The notes under the pieces are model-generated. The model was not told the DNA's origin. It did no database searches and saw only the letters and a list, made by a program, of their open reading frames with translations. Both the position numbers and the translations under genes were made by a program. Of a stretch of 64,000 nt of DNA, positions 25,936 to 38,189 are shown piece after piece. This stretch comes from Hippophae tibetana (taxonomy: Eukaryota; Streptophyta; Magnoliopsida; Rosales; Elaeagnaceae), in NCBI GenBank assembly GCA_037013495.1, contig CM072807.1, forward strand, positions 8,621,001 through 8,685,000, read 5' to 3'. The first letter of the stretch is position 1; each line of letters starts with the position of its first letter.

Positions 25936-27312
25936 CTCAACCGAGCTCGCATCACTCCATCAAATATTTTACCAAAATTTTGACAATATTATCGACAATT
26001 TTGTTGGAGCTCCAATGATCTCGTTGGAAGTGGATGAAACATGATAAAATTGGATATAATATGTTATATTTTCACTATAAATTTAATGATATTACTAGAG
26101 ATATATGTAACATATTACATATAAGAGTAGATGTAGATTTAATATGTTAGAGTTGTATTTATAATTTACAAAATGAAATTGCATTAATCAACTTATAAAT
26201 GTTAATGTAATATGTTATATACAAATATATATATATAAATATAATATGTTACATATAAAGATACAGATAACCTCTTATAGGTTGTCGATGACGATCTTTG
26301 AAGATCTTGTGGGATCTAATTTTATTTTCAGTTTGTTGAATATATGTAACAATGACATTTTAGTATTTATATTTATAAAAATATGAGTTTTGAGTTAAGT
26401 TTTTACTAGATTAGAAAAAAAATTATTAAAATGAAAAACATGCTATACGATAATAACAAGATTATATTATCTTCAGATTAAAACATTTACAACTTAATAA
26501 TTAGAGTTATTAAATCTTTAACACAAGATATATGAATTTGATATCTTCTTATAATTGGTTTGAAGACCAAAAATTTAAGTTAGTTTAAGTAGAATAAATA
26601 TTATTTTTATATAATTACCATCATTTTTTTTCCAGTTTATTACATGATACGTATTTAAGTTAATATATTAATATATTTTATATTTTGCGTTATTCTTAAT
26701 ATTCTAATTCAAATATTAGTTTTCTTTTAATTTAATTATTTTGAATGATATTTGCTTTTTTATAATAAAAGTTGATAACAAGTATCCTTAGTATCAAATT
26801 AAACAAAGATACTTGTAAAAAAATATTAAAAAAACTCAATGTCAAAAATATAATAATTTAATGGATAATAAACGTATCAATGATTATAGAGTATGAAAAA
26901 GTTTCATATAGTAACAAAGGTAACAAAATTCATATAATATTAACTAGAATTATTTAAATTTTTTTATTAATATATATATATATATATATTATTATTATTA
27001 TTAATAAAAATTTAAGAACTTTAATAAAATTATATAAAAATTTAAAGTAAAAAAATATACCGTTAATTTTTTATTTTATAAAGAATATAATCATAATTTT
27101 TAATTGTTTTTATAAATATCTTCGTGTAATTTAACAAAGAGGACACATATCATAAGTGGGTAGAAAATATCATTCAAAATCACTGTAAGAAATAAAATAA
27201 AACCGTGTAAACAAACAACTAGGATAACAATCCCGTCTCGTCTCTCGTGTCTCTTCTTCCCCAAATCAAAACTTCTCTCTATCTCTCTAAAAAGCTCCGT
27301 CTTCAACAAACA

Positions 27313-28364
27313 ATGAGCTATTACAATCAGCAACAACATCCTGTTGGCGTTCCACCCCAACAAGGTTTCTTAGATCTGTTTCCTGAACTTTCTTCTTGTT
27401 TAATTTTGATTTGGTTAATTTGACCGAGTTTTGATTTTTGTTTGGATACGATGAAATAGGTTATCCACCGGAAGGATATCCACCACCAAAGGATGCTTAT
27501 CCACCACCGGGATATCCAGCACAAGGATACCCACCCCAAGCGGGTTATCCTCCTCCTCCTTATGCCCCTCAGTACGCTCAGCCTCCTCCTCAACAACAGA
27601 ACCAAAGCTCCGGTATAATGGAAGGCTGGTACGCTTTCTCTCTCTTTCTTAGTCTTCTCAGTCTCTCAATGGTTGAAACTCGATGGATGACTCAGATCTT
27701 TCGTTGTTTAGGTTTTACAATGATTTACACGAGTCAACTTGGTTGCTTTGGATGAAAATTGATGGCTCGGATTTATTATTATTTTTCTCTTTTGATGGTG
27801 ACTTTTTTCATGTGAAATTTTTCGAAATTACCTTCTTCTTTTTTTTAAATTACAGGTAATTAAGGGATTTGTTTGTAAATGGTCTACTAACTTATACAAA
27901 TCGTATACTTTAATCTGAATTTTAAGAGTAATGTAAAAAATGTTATTTTTTTAATAATTATATATGTTTATATCTGAATTTTTGGCTTTGGAAAAAATAA
28001 TTTAAACTTTTTATTTACGTTTTTTTTTCATGTCTTATGTGGAGTTTTTATTGTTAATCTGTTTTGTTATAGATAATTATGGCTTAAATTATGGGTTTTA
28101 AATCCTTTAGACCTTTAGACAATCCATAACACGATATAATTCGAATTAATTTTGATTAAAACTAATTATTTATTGATTTATATTTGTTTAAAATATTAAA
28201 TTTCTTAATTCTTATTATTATATTTATTAATTTTGATTAATCTGTTTTTTTCTTCTTCTTCTTCCTGTTTCATGAGTTATTTATAATTTACCCTTTATTT
28301 ATTTTGTAAATTCTGCAGTTTGGCTGCACTTTGCTGCTGTTGTCTACTCGATGCATGTTTCTGA
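27313..28364 (+). CDS. Cysteine-rich tail-anchored CYSTM-family protein, 88 aa, three exons
   Basis: Exons 27313-27364, 27460-27628 and 28319-28364 join in phase, with GT donors and AG acceptors, to an 88-residue protein. The N-terminal half is a Pro-Tyr-rich low-complexity tract of repeated GYPP/YPPP units (about residues 18-62). The last 15 residues read CLAALCCCCLLDACF, the cysteine-rich CYSTM module that associates with membranes. The family is small, plant-wide and often stress-responsive; the biochemical role is unsettled. The start is the only ATG ahead of the repeats and is preceded by a CT-rich leader (27236-27300) typical of a plant 5' UTR. Intron 2 (690 bp) separates the membrane tail from the rest; read-through from exon 2 would give a different C-terminus that lacks the cysteines. 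Confidence 0.9.
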
Positions 28365-30980
28365 AGCGGAGTTGTTTATTGTCTTTTATTTGTTGCATTG
28401 TTAATCGAACTGTTTAGTAATTAAAAAGTCGAGATATTTTAATATTATAATTAATTTTTTAGGTAATTATATATTAAAAAACTAAATTTATCATTATATA
28501 TTCTTATATAATTACTTATGAATTTTTATTATTATATATATTTCAAGTTTTAGATAAATTTTAAATAATATATTTTTTTACATAAAATATATTTATAATT
28601 ATATAATAATATTCAATAACACTTTTAATTTTATTTCTATCACCGTCCATGACTCCTCATTTCAGACGCTTCTACTCGCGTGGACATTTGGACTCGTCCA
28701 AAACTGGTTTTTATTTGTATACTCCATTTTTTTTTTACATAATAATTATAATACTATGTTTTAATTAAAATAAAATTTAATAATAATTGTCTTTCATTTT
28801 AATAAATTTCATGCAATACTTGTTTATGACTACCTAAAAGGAAAAAAAAAGTCAGTTGCATAATTCTTTAACTCATTCTAATTTAGTCTACTAAATTTAA
28901 ATTTAATTATTTAGTTTTAAATTTTTCATTTAATTTTGTAACTCTTCCAACGGAGTGTTACAAGTTTTTTAAATTGGACTTATAAAATAGGAATGATATT
29001 ATTATAATATAAATTATTATTAATTGTTTTATTAAATTGTAGTAATATTAAGATATAATTGATACTAAGCTTCAGGTTTTAGACACAAATTTATTATATT
29101 TTTAAATCTTTCAAAACTAATTTTTGATATTAAAAAATATGAAAGACAATGATGTAATATATTGCTAATGATAAATTAGCACAAATAATTACTTATCACA
29201 TTTTGTGGTAATTGGTATTTAATCTTTGAATTTCATATAGCAACGGCGTATGTAATGCATCCTTCATAGGTTTCTTTTTCTGCAATTATTTTTAGATATA
29301 CGATATATTTACTAATTATTTATTTTAAACTATTACGAGTGGATCCGAACCCATATCAAACAGGATATGAAATATTACCTTTACTAAAAAAAAATGGGGG
29401 TAATGGGTTGCCGTTGCATCCTTCATAGATTGCATGAACTTCTCTAGAGGTAACTATTTGTGTTAACTTACCAAAAAATGTAATATATTGGTGATATTTT
29501 AACTTTGAATTGATTGTTAATATTAATTTGACGAATTTATTAATTTAAAAAAATTATGAGAATAAAAGTTGAAAAGTTAGGTGATTAATTTGATTAAATT
29601 TAAAGTAAAAGAAATACATTTGATGAGTTAAAAAGTTGGAATGAAATTGGTCAAATATAAAATGAATAGTTAAATTTAATAAACTTAAAATTTAATGATT
29701 ATATTAGTCAAATTAAAAGGTCAAAAAATTAAGAAATTAAATAATTCAAATTTTAAACGAAAGATTTTTATTTATTCATTCTATTCATAAATTTTTAGTT
29801 AGTTATAAAAAGTATTAATATTTTTTAAATAATTTTAATTGGCAAGATTAATTTAATTAAATTTTATTATGAGAATTAATTTTGATGAGGTAAGAAATTA
29901 TATGCCTAAATGTTATTTTTTTTAATAAATCATTGGTCTGCTCTAGATTTTCTTAATTTTATATATATTTTTTGCTTTTTAAAGAATGATTACTTCTAAA
30001 CTTATAAATGATAATACAATCTAATTAATATATAAGATAAGGAATATTAAGAGTAAAATAGGAGAGAAAAATATAATTTGTGACATGATAAACATATACA
30101 TCTTTATATTTACATTAATTATAATATATTGTATAACAAAATTATTTTAAAACTATTTCTTAATTTTTAGTTAGTTCTTACGTATTATTATTTAAAGATA
30201 AACTTTTAAGTTTATTATTAAAACTTTTTAACTTTATAATTTTTTTATGTTTATTTTCATACAGATTTATAGTTAGCTTTTTTGTTTTCATTTTTTATCT
30301 ATTAATTTCAAATGTTATAAATAAATATTAATTATTCAAAACCTTTAATTAACTCATAATTATAATTATTATAACTGTATTTAATGGGTCTACTACGATA
30401 TTTCCTTTCATTGTTCATCTTCTTTTGTTACACTTGATATGCCTCATCTTATTCAAACCTTAATACCCTCCTGATAATGAAAGAATTCTTACATCCGTAG
30501 ATGATATGGTATCTAAATTAGACTTATTAAAGAATAAAAAAAAAGTGACTACATTCCATTTTATTCATAAAAATAATAATTATTATAATTTTAAAAGTCA
30601 ACTAAGAACCTTGAAGAGATTCTTAGTACTTCAAAAATTTTAAAAATGTAGTTGCTAGATGAATACTTTTTATAGTAGATAGTTTGTTATTGTTGAAGCT
30701 GTTAAATTAATAAAAATACAGGCATTTTTTATAGGACAATGAATCCTTGTTTATAATAGTAAAAAATCACTATTTTACCCCTATTTTAATAAGAAATATA
30801 ACTTTACGATTTTAGCTTTTGAATCTTAGTCTTTCATTTACTTAGCATGATTTTCTGACCGAAGATATGAGTTCTACATCTTTATTCCTCTTTATCATTT
30901 TATATCGATAGTTCTTTTGATAACGTATCTTTATTTTTTCTATCTCTAATACAATAAATGCATTTATGATCCTTAGTGGT
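28365..30980. other. AT-rich spacer, no gene seen
   Basis: The 3' UTR of the CYSTM gene presumably occupies the first 100-200 bp (28365-28450). The rest is AT-rich with stops in all frames. A short sequence reading GCATCCTTCATAG occurs at about 29258 and 29416, but without more extended similarity that I could define. Confidence 0.5.
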
Positions 30981-30982
30981 TT

Positions 30983-31550
30983 TCTTCTTTCTTAATAATT
31001 TTTTAGGTTATTATTGTTAATTTTTTTTCAAACTTACTAATTTTCTCACTATCTTCTTGAATGAGCGTTATATTGCTATGAGAAGTAATTATAACCTTAT
31101 TAGTCAAGTAATTTGCTTTGACTTCATAAAAATTATCAATTTTCATGAGTTAATGATAATTTTGACTTAACACCTTTCCTCTTAGAATAAAGAGTTTATC
31201 TGTATTAAATTCCTTTTTTGAAATTACCATTGGTTTGGTGAGTTCTCTATTAGTTTTAGAAATTCAGTTTTCTTCTTAATAATTTTTTAGGTTATTATTG
31301 TTAATTTTTTTTCAAACTTACTGATTTTCTCACTATCTTCTTCAATGAGCATTATATTGCTATGAGAAGTAATTATAACCTTATTAGTCAAATAATTTGC
31401 TTTGACTTCATAAAAATTATTAATTTTCATGAGTTAATGATAATTTTGACTTAACATCTCTCCTCTTAGAATAAAGAGTTTATCTATATTAAATTCCTTT
31501 TTTGAAATTACCATTGGTTTGGTAAGTTCTCTATTAGTGTTAGAAATTCA
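30983..31550 (-). repeat. Direct tandem duplication, 284-bp unit, two copies
   Basis: Copy 1 (30983-31266) and copy 2 (31267-31550) are nearly identical from TTCTTAATAATTTTTTAGG to TTAGAAATTCA, with about ten substitutions. They belong to the coding-like region downstream of the pararetrovirus polymerase on the minus strand, where each copy reads KPMVISKKEFNIDKLFILR, then YEVKA-YLTNKVIIT-HSNIMLIEEDSEKISKFEKKL. The divergence suggests an old duplication. Confidence 0.85.
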
Positions 31551-32620
31551 TAATTTGATAAAATGGTAGGGACTAACACAATCTTCTTTATTCTAGTTTA
31601 TAAGTGAACTAAAAAATATGAAATAAACAAATTTGTCACTTGCCCTAATCTTCTTCCTAAAGTTCTTGATAGTTTTCTTGAAATTTTTAGAAAAGTAATT
31701 TAATTCATTTAAATTAATTTCTAGATATATGTCATCAATTAAACATGCATGTAAAGCTTTATAAACCAAAATTGGACTAGTTCTTTCAAGAATATTGAAT
31801 TTACTACATATAGGGAATTCTTTTTCTATGGTGTAAAATTTTATATCTTTGATATGATCTTGGGTAAATTTTTTGGTTAAGTTATAGAGACCCAATCATT
31901 ATGTTTACTTAAATTCATGTATTACTCTTTTTTTATCTTTAATGACCAATGTATTTCTCGTGGATATTTTCTTGAATAGTATTAGTGGCCTTACTATCTT
32001 TATTATCTCTATTAGAGATATTTTTTTGAATAATATTAGTGGTCATACTATTTTTCCTAAGGTCTTCAACTTGCTTAGTGGTGATGGTTGTTATTATAAT
32101 GCTTCAAAATATTTTTTTACTATATCCTCTAGAGTTATTAATTTTGGTATTCTATAGTTGACATAACTACTTTTAGCTTCTATTATATTAGTGAAACCTC
32201 TCTGAGTTGTTCCACTCAATTTGATAATAGTTTTACTTGTTTCAGGTCAATTGTTGTAAATTTTTTATTTTGGATCATTATAGACTATATAAGTTTTTTT
32301 TTGTCTTCTTTTTTTGCTTCTTCAATCCAATTGAGCTTTTCCTTTTTCTCTTCAGAAATGTTAGTATCTTTTAAACTGTTATTTTCTTCCTTATCATTTT
32401 CAATTACTACTTTAAAAGTGTTACCTTATTTAAAATAAATCTCTAATCAGGATTCCTCTTTAGAGTTTTTAGGCTCTAATAGTTTTAAACTATTAAGTTT
32501 TTCTTTCTTAATTCATGTCTCAAAAAAAACTTCTCTAGATATAAAACTTTGAGTTGTTTCTAAAGGATTCTTATCTTCTTTTATTTTATCTTGATCTTGA
32601 TATCAAGATATTTCATTCTT
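31551..32620 (-). pseudogene. Unidentified coding remnant downstream of the pararetrovirus polymerase
   Basis: On the minus strand this reads as Lys/Glu-rich protein-like sequence (for example KEKLNWIEEAKKEDKKKL near 32330) broken by stops, and includes an open piece of 100 codons at 31593-31895 starting MGLYNLTKKF. It follows the RNase H remnant in the same orientation and continues into the 284-bp tandem duplication. It may be a further open frame of the same virus, as some endogenous caulimovirids have one downstream of the polymerase, or host or TE sequence. I recognise no domain. Confidence 0.35.
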
Positions 32621-35475
32621 GCAATAACAAAAATAATTAAAGGTGCTAATATTCTTGTAAGTGTATATGTTAAATTATTTTTATTTTTTAGAAGATATTC
32701 AACATCAAAATTGTAGTGTTGCATCTGACTAATCTTTTTTGTTTATTATCTATAATATAGTTCTTAAAAAATAACCAATTTTTTTTATTAGTTCTCACAA
32801 TAAATCTATAACTTATTACAATTATTGTAAAAAATTTAATAGCTTTTTTGAGATATAAGTATTCCTTGTTATTATTGTAATAATTTAATTCTGGACTATG
32901 GAAATTTTTTGATATATATCTATAATGATATTCATTTTACTCATCTATTTTTATTTTTAAAATTGATTCCATGTATTCATGTGAAACATATGTTTTAATT
33001 AATATTTTATTAGTTAATTTTGGATGGTATAAAATTGATAAAAAATTTACTTGTGCTTTTACTTTATCCATGTACAAAGTATTTTGTTTTATTCATTTCC
33101 AAACATGATCTTTTTTCAATATTATCTATAAGGGTTTTCATATTTCTACAAGTTTCTTGATATATGTTTCAGCATACGCTAAACATTCTAAGAATCTTTG
33201 CAATTAATTTGTCTTTTAACTCACTAGGAAATCCTTGAATATTAATTAATATATGAGGTTTTAGATTATGTTTTCTATTTTTAATTTGTAACTCTAAATA
33301 CTTAATTTTTTGCTTAACAATTATTGTTTCTTCTAAAAAATGAAATAACTTTTTCCCTACATTTTTGTATAATATTAATAAGAATTAAATAATGTTTATT
33401 TAATTCATTATTTAAAACCAAAATACCATATATGTAAACACAATAAATATTTGTAATTTTTTAAAGATGTTGACGATATGCCTTTGAAAGATGCTTAGAG
33501 CTTTGTTTTAATCTAAATGGTACAATAATTTATTGAAATTATCCTTGGGTTAACTAAATGTCGTTAATTTTTGAGATTCCTCGTCTAGTTTTATTTGCCA
33601 ACATTTACTTTTGCAATCAAAACTTAAGAAATATTTATTTCTTTTATTAATGATAATAATTATTCTTTCTTTGAAATAAAGTATCCAACATTAGTGGTTT
33701 ATTTATTCAATGTTTTGAAGTTTATTATCATTATCTCTTTTTCCCTTCTTTTTTCAGATTCTTTTTTGACTAAGAATATTAGACTAGAATGAGGTGAATT
33801 ATTTGGTATTATGACTTTTAGTTTCAAAAATTCTTGAATTAGTTTTTCGAATTCAATTCTGTCTTCTAGAGTATAAATCATAAATTTTACTTTAATAAAT
33901 TTGTTAGGATCTCTTAGTTTTATGTTAGCAATCATTTTAGATTTACTTATCTTTGGATCTAAAGGATTATCTAAGGTCACTATTTTTTAATAGTTTTCTG
34001 ATACATCTTAAGGCTTTATCTTCCTATATTTTACTAAGAAAAGAGTTTTGTTTCTATTTTATATCTAATAAAATATTTTTTAAATAAAGATTTTTGTTAT
34101 TGTTTTGTGTCTATCACACCACATTTTTTTTATTTTTATGTTGTTTTATAAAAGTTAGATTTGATACAGTCAATTTTTTTGACACAATAATGGTTTCACC
34201 ATCTAGTGTTAGACTAATTTTCTCTAAATATTGTATAAAAGGTTGATATAAGTTTAGAAAATTATTTTTTATCAATAAATCAACTTCTATTTCTTGTTGA
34301 TATATGGTAAAAATATGAAATTTCTCTTATCTTATCATTATATTTGTATCTTTTAAGACTTTATTAAGATATATGATAGTATTATTGATAATTTTTATAA
34401 TTAAATCTTTTGGTGTTTGTTTTCAAAGTTTTTCAAGGAATACATATTTACTAGTTACACATATGCTAGCTCGTGTATCTACATATGAATGTAAATGGTA
34501 GTTTGTATAACCTTTAAATTTTAATCATAATTTAATATAAGTATTGTATGAATTTGTAATACTATATAAATCATTCATATTTTGATGAAGAGTATTTATA
34601 TTATGAGTCAATTATTTCCTCCTTAATTTCTTTTAATAGATATATATTACAAGTATCATTTATATCTGATTATTTTATTGATTCTAATTCAATCTTAAAA
34701 GCTTCTTCGAAGATTTTAATTTTTTGTGGAAACTTATTTTTTAATTTTTTAAAGTTGAAGCATGTTAGGGAATTTATTAGCATAATGACATTCCTCATTG
34801 TAAATCCAACATTTGTATTTCTTTTTCCCTGATGAATAAGAATTTTTGTTTTCTGATGGCTTATTTTTTTTTCTATAAGATTCTTTGTAATACCTTCTCT
34901 TATATTTTTAAAAGTTCTATTTCTTAAATTTATATTTTTTGAATGTTTTGTATTTTTTATATTTTTTGAATGTTTTGTATTTTTTATATTTTATATGCTT
35001 TTACTTGTAAGATTTTATGTTACATCTATATTTTCCTAATATTCTAAAATCTCTTGTGTCACAACCGATTTTCTCATTTCTTCTTATTTTTCTATATATT
35101 TATCTTTGTTGATATTTAATGATTATCTAATTTTTAAGACCTCTTATTCTTCCTTTTATGATATCTGGTATAGTTTCTTATTTCTTTTATTCAATCATTC
35201 TGTTATAGTTTTATGTAATATTTCAGGTAATTTCTAAAAAAACATTTCCTTGTAAGTTTCTTGCATATAAGGTGGTAATTTATGATAATAAATTTCATAT
35301 TCACAAATAAAGAAATCTATAAAACACATGTCACTTATCTTCATATTTGTTAAATTCCATTTGGCTTCCTTAATTTCATTTTTCTTAGATTCAGTGATAT
35401 GTTACTTTTGTCTTCTCTAATAAATTCTTGAATAAAGTCTAATTATTTGACTTTACCTGAAACTGTGATTAGATG
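32620..35475 (-). pseudogene. Endogenous pararetrovirus (Caulimoviridae-like) coat / protease / RT / RNase H remnant
   Basis: On the minus strand the order is that of a caulimovirid polyprotein. A coat-protein core segment lies at about 35340-35190 (FICEYEIYYHKLPPYMQETY). A degenerate zinc knuckle lies at 34830-34757 (CWIYNEECHYANKFPN), with the second and last Cys replaced. The aspartic protease site is at about 34495-34435 (YVDTRASICV, Gly replaced by Arg). An N-terminal reverse transcriptase piece at 33980-33699 is open for 93 codons and includes FEKLIQEFLKLKVI, SPHSSLIFLV and IINFKTLNK. The RT catalytic region is at about 33436-33422, and RNase H-like segments run down to about 32600. Stops and frameshifts occur throughout, and the usual YIDD at the RT catalytic site is replaced by YIYG, so nothing functional can be made. 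Genus placement cannot be decided by eye. Confidence 0.8.
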
Positions 35476-35479
35476 GTTT

Positions 35480-35938
35480 GCTATTTTCTTAAAAATGAAT
35501 TTAAAATTTAAAATTTAATTAATTAATAGGCCCTGCCTAAGGATATTAGTTAGTTGATATTAAACAAAAGAATTTAGACCCCGCCTAAAGACACTTGCAT
35601 ATCAAAAAGAGAAAATCAATAAATATTAATTTATATATTTAATAACCTAAATAATATGAGCAATCACAATTAACTTAATTATTATATTCTTAAATACTGA
35701 AGAGTTATAAATGATAAATATTTGTATTATTGTTTATTGAATATATATCTATATCTATGTTTATGTTATTAGATTAGGAAACAAACAAACCAAAATATCG
35801 TAACAAGAAGTTTAAGATTTAATTTTGTTTTCTATAAAATGATTTGTACACTTGCGAGAGTTTTAAAAATTATAAAATAACACAAAGGGTATTTTGCAAT
35901 ATCAATATTTCTAATGCCGGTCTTGTGACTCATTATCA
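35480..35938 (-). repeat. LTR fragment, inverted relative of the solo LTR at 46618
   Basis: The reverse complement aligns with the first ~500 bp of the 46618-48371 LTR. Shared blocks are AAAACTCTCGCAAGTG.AC.AATCATTT.ATAGAAAA, TCTAATAACATAAA.ATA, TTCAATAAACA.T, CTCATATTATTTAGGTTATTA, GATTCTCTCTTTTT-like and a GGGTAGGG/GGCAGGGCC-type block. It starts with TGATAATGAG at 35938 and stops at about 35480, where the pararetrovirus remnant begins, so roughly three quarters of the LTR is missing. Confidence 0.75.
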
Positions 35939-36480
35939 CATATCCATCATTTTTCTCTCAACATTATATATCTGTTTAACGTCTCTCTTAACTATCGCAC
36001 GATAAATAGGCTTTCATATTGGTGTTAATGAATGTAAGTACTCCCTAAATCCATTATGCTCAACAATACTAAAAAGACACTTATGTAGAATTATCGTCTT
36101 TGCACATTTATCACGTGAAACTTGAGAATCAAAATTTCAATGTCCTAACTCAATTCTATTTCTCTTCTTGTTAAGATTTAACTATGATTGACCTATAACC
36201 CTTTCTTGTTGTTTGAATGAAAAATCTTTTGTATGTGCTTTCAAGTTAGATGTCTCATTCCTTATATCACCTCCTAACTTTTTTAAGCAATAATTACATA
36301 TTGTCTTCCATATCCCCTTAATTTTCTTCCTATTAAAATGAACTCATGGTTCAGACTTTAATTTTTCCTTCCCAGCTTCTTCTTCGCTACATTCATGTGA
36401 TGGTTGACTTCGTGTATTTTCAAGTAAGGAGGTTGATGTAAGGAGAAAAAAATTTATATGCTGATAGGCACTTGAAATTC
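35939..36480 (-). pseudogene. BED zinc-finger / hAT transposase N-terminal remnant
   Basis: The minus strand reads IWKTICNYCLKKLGGDIRN, then ETSNLKAHTKDFSFKQQE (about 36320-36210). This is the CxxC...SxLxxH arrangement of a BED finger, with the last ligand degenerate. About 100 codons later comes FSIVEHNGFREYLHSLTPI, then IYRAIVKRDVKQIYNVE (about 36060-35960), matching the start of the hAT transposase region. There are a few stops and no C-terminal hAT dimerisation domain. The remnant is cut off where the LTR fragment begins at 35938. Confidence 0.7.
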
Positions 36481-37434
36481 CACCATTTGTTATCTCCATA
36501 TTAAGTTCAATGTCATTTACTCTTTGAGAGGATTGTAGTGAAATTTTTTTAAAAAAATAACTTTAAAAGTTTAAATTCATATATAAAAAATATACATATA
36601 TTTATATTATCTCTCGTTACTTTTTCAACATAGTCACTTGTCATAATGTTTGAAATCTTTGTTTTCTTCACAAATATCAAAATCTTTAAGACATGATAAA
36701 ATGACTCAAATTCTAATAAAACTTATACTTAACCAACAATAACTACTTGTTATCTCTTGAACTAAAAAAACAAACTTGTCACTTTCTTGACAATTTTAAT
36801 CTCCCAAAGCACAAATGCAATAAGATTGTACCACGATCACCATTAAGCCTCACTTTATATATATCAGGCACTATTATAATAGATACATTTAAAATTATAA
36901 TAATGAAAATAATAATAATATATAAGGTGATAAAAATTACTTTGATATATTGTAAAAGTGCTTTGAGTAGTAAACAAACCCTATCATGTTCTGTTAATTT
37001 ATTTTTTGAGCTTTCTAGCTAGAGCTTAAAATGGGAAAGAAATAGTTATAACACTAAAGCTAAAAGAGTCAAAGGATAACAAAAATTAGCTTCAATTCCA
37101 TACACAAAATAGACTAACCACTTTTGAAGTAAACTATTTAGACAAAATAATATAGATTCGAGTTTTCGATAAAAATAAAAATCAAGATTTTGCAAAATGT
37201 TAGGAATGAAAATACTTTAAAAGCATCAACATGCAATAATGAGTCTCGATTCTCGAAAGAAAATTGTAGTTCATAACACAAAAGAATCAATTCATGTAAA
37301 ATTATAAAAGAGAACACAAAGCATAGAACATAGTAAGTTGGAGATCTGCTTCATATGAGGAGATAAAGAAACAATTTATGTGTCTACCTGATAAGATCAA
37401 GAAGAAGAGGAAGCTGAGGAGGATTCTAGAAGTG

Positions 37435-37545
37435 AACTAGAAAAGAACTAACCAGAGGTAGAGTTGAGAACAGTAAAGGGCATAGAGTTGAGAGTTTAGA
37501 ACGGTAGAGGGCATAGAGTGGAGAGTTGAGAACAATAGAGAGCAT

Positions 37546-37578
<33 letters not shown>

Positions 37579-37610
37579 GACAAGGCAAAGAGTTGAGAGC
37601 AGCAAGGAAA
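37435..37610. repeat. Minisatellite built on GAGTTGAGA
   Basis: The core GAGTTGAGA recurs many times, ending in four back-to-back copies of AGAGTTG (37547-37576). Longer units of about 30-45 bp containing GGGCATAGAGT and AACAGTAGAG are also repeated. The antisense open frame 37426-37620 (STLCLVTLNSQLSTLN) is a product of the repeat, not a gene. Confidence 0.85.
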
Positions 37611-37611
37611 A

Positions 37612-37675
37612 CTTAATCAATTATAACTGAAAATATGAGACTGCTTAATCAATTATAACTGAAAATATGAGACTG
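37612..37675. repeat. Perfect 32-bp tandem duplication
   Basis: CTTAATCAATTATAACTGAA (first 20 bases of the unit) begins at 37612 and again at 37644; each unit ends ATGAGACTG and the copies are identical. Confidence 0.9.
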
Positions 37676-38189
37676 ATAGTGAAATTGAAAACACTACCTA
37701 ATTAATATATAATTTGATTTATAAAATATATAAATTAATTAAATAAATATAATTAATTTTGAGTATAGGTGGATACGGTTTTTAATATAATCGTAATCGA
37801 ATCGTATTCGTTAATTTATGTTTGATTTATATCCAAAATCGTATCTATCCTTGAAATTTTTCAGATAAAAACCCAACTGTTAATTTGGATAATCTCACAA
37901 TAATTAAATCTGTTATTTTTTTGCACATTTCTAGTTAGATTAGATTATTTAGATTGAATCAATCTATTTAATTTAAAATATCCCTTAATGTGATTGTTAT
38001 ACTTTTAATCAAATAAATATTTTAATCCTATATTAAATTATAATTTACTTCAATAATTTTTAAAAATATTGACATTAATTCCAAAGTTTTTTTGTTTTTT
38101 TTCCCTACATAAGCTGAAAGTTCTTACTAATCAATAAATGTTGAAAGTGATTTTTATAAAAAAGAAAAAAACAAATATATAGAAAAAAA

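Larger units (their letters stand above)
18548..27312. other. 8.8-kb AT-rich gene-free region
   Basis: No host gene was found. The region holds a foldback element (21928-22425), a related single arm (19245-19510), a repeat at 25780-25935 that recurs at 61830-61925, and several TA runs. Scattered open frames (for example 21553-21801, 21620-21820, 25391-25606) lie in simple sequence or on top of one another on both strands and have no domain I recognise. Confidence 0.55.
36481..38189. other. AT-rich spacer with a minisatellite, upstream of the TRB gene
   Basis: No host coding sequence is visible. The open frame at 36747-37022 has no recognisable domain. 37435-37610 is a minisatellite, and 37612-37675 is a perfect 32-bp tandem duplication. 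Around 37765-37930 there is a GATACGG/AATCGTA-rich segment with the look of a degenerate non-autonomous element. Confidence 0.45.

Noticed and set aside
27327-27605. Arg/Trp-rich open frame on the minus strand
   Set aside because: Antisense shadow of the GYPP repeat exon of the CYSTM gene; crosses its first intron.
27438-27755. Single-exon 105-residue reading of the CYSTM gene
   Set aside because: It starts in intron 1 and reads through a good GT donor at 27629; the spliced form recovers the family's cysteine-rich tail.
30500-30520. TGGTATCTAAA resembling a tRNA-Met primer site near the pararetrovirus
   Set aside because: It lies on the plus strand, opposite to the viral coding direction, and matches only seven bases well.
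37426-37620. Ser/Leu repeat protein on the minus strand
   Set aside because: Translation of the GAGTTGAGA minisatellite; no coding evidence.
37765-37930. Possible small TIR element similar to 11361-11770
   Set aside because: GATACGG/CGTATC-type words are present but I could not define inverted ends or a target duplication.
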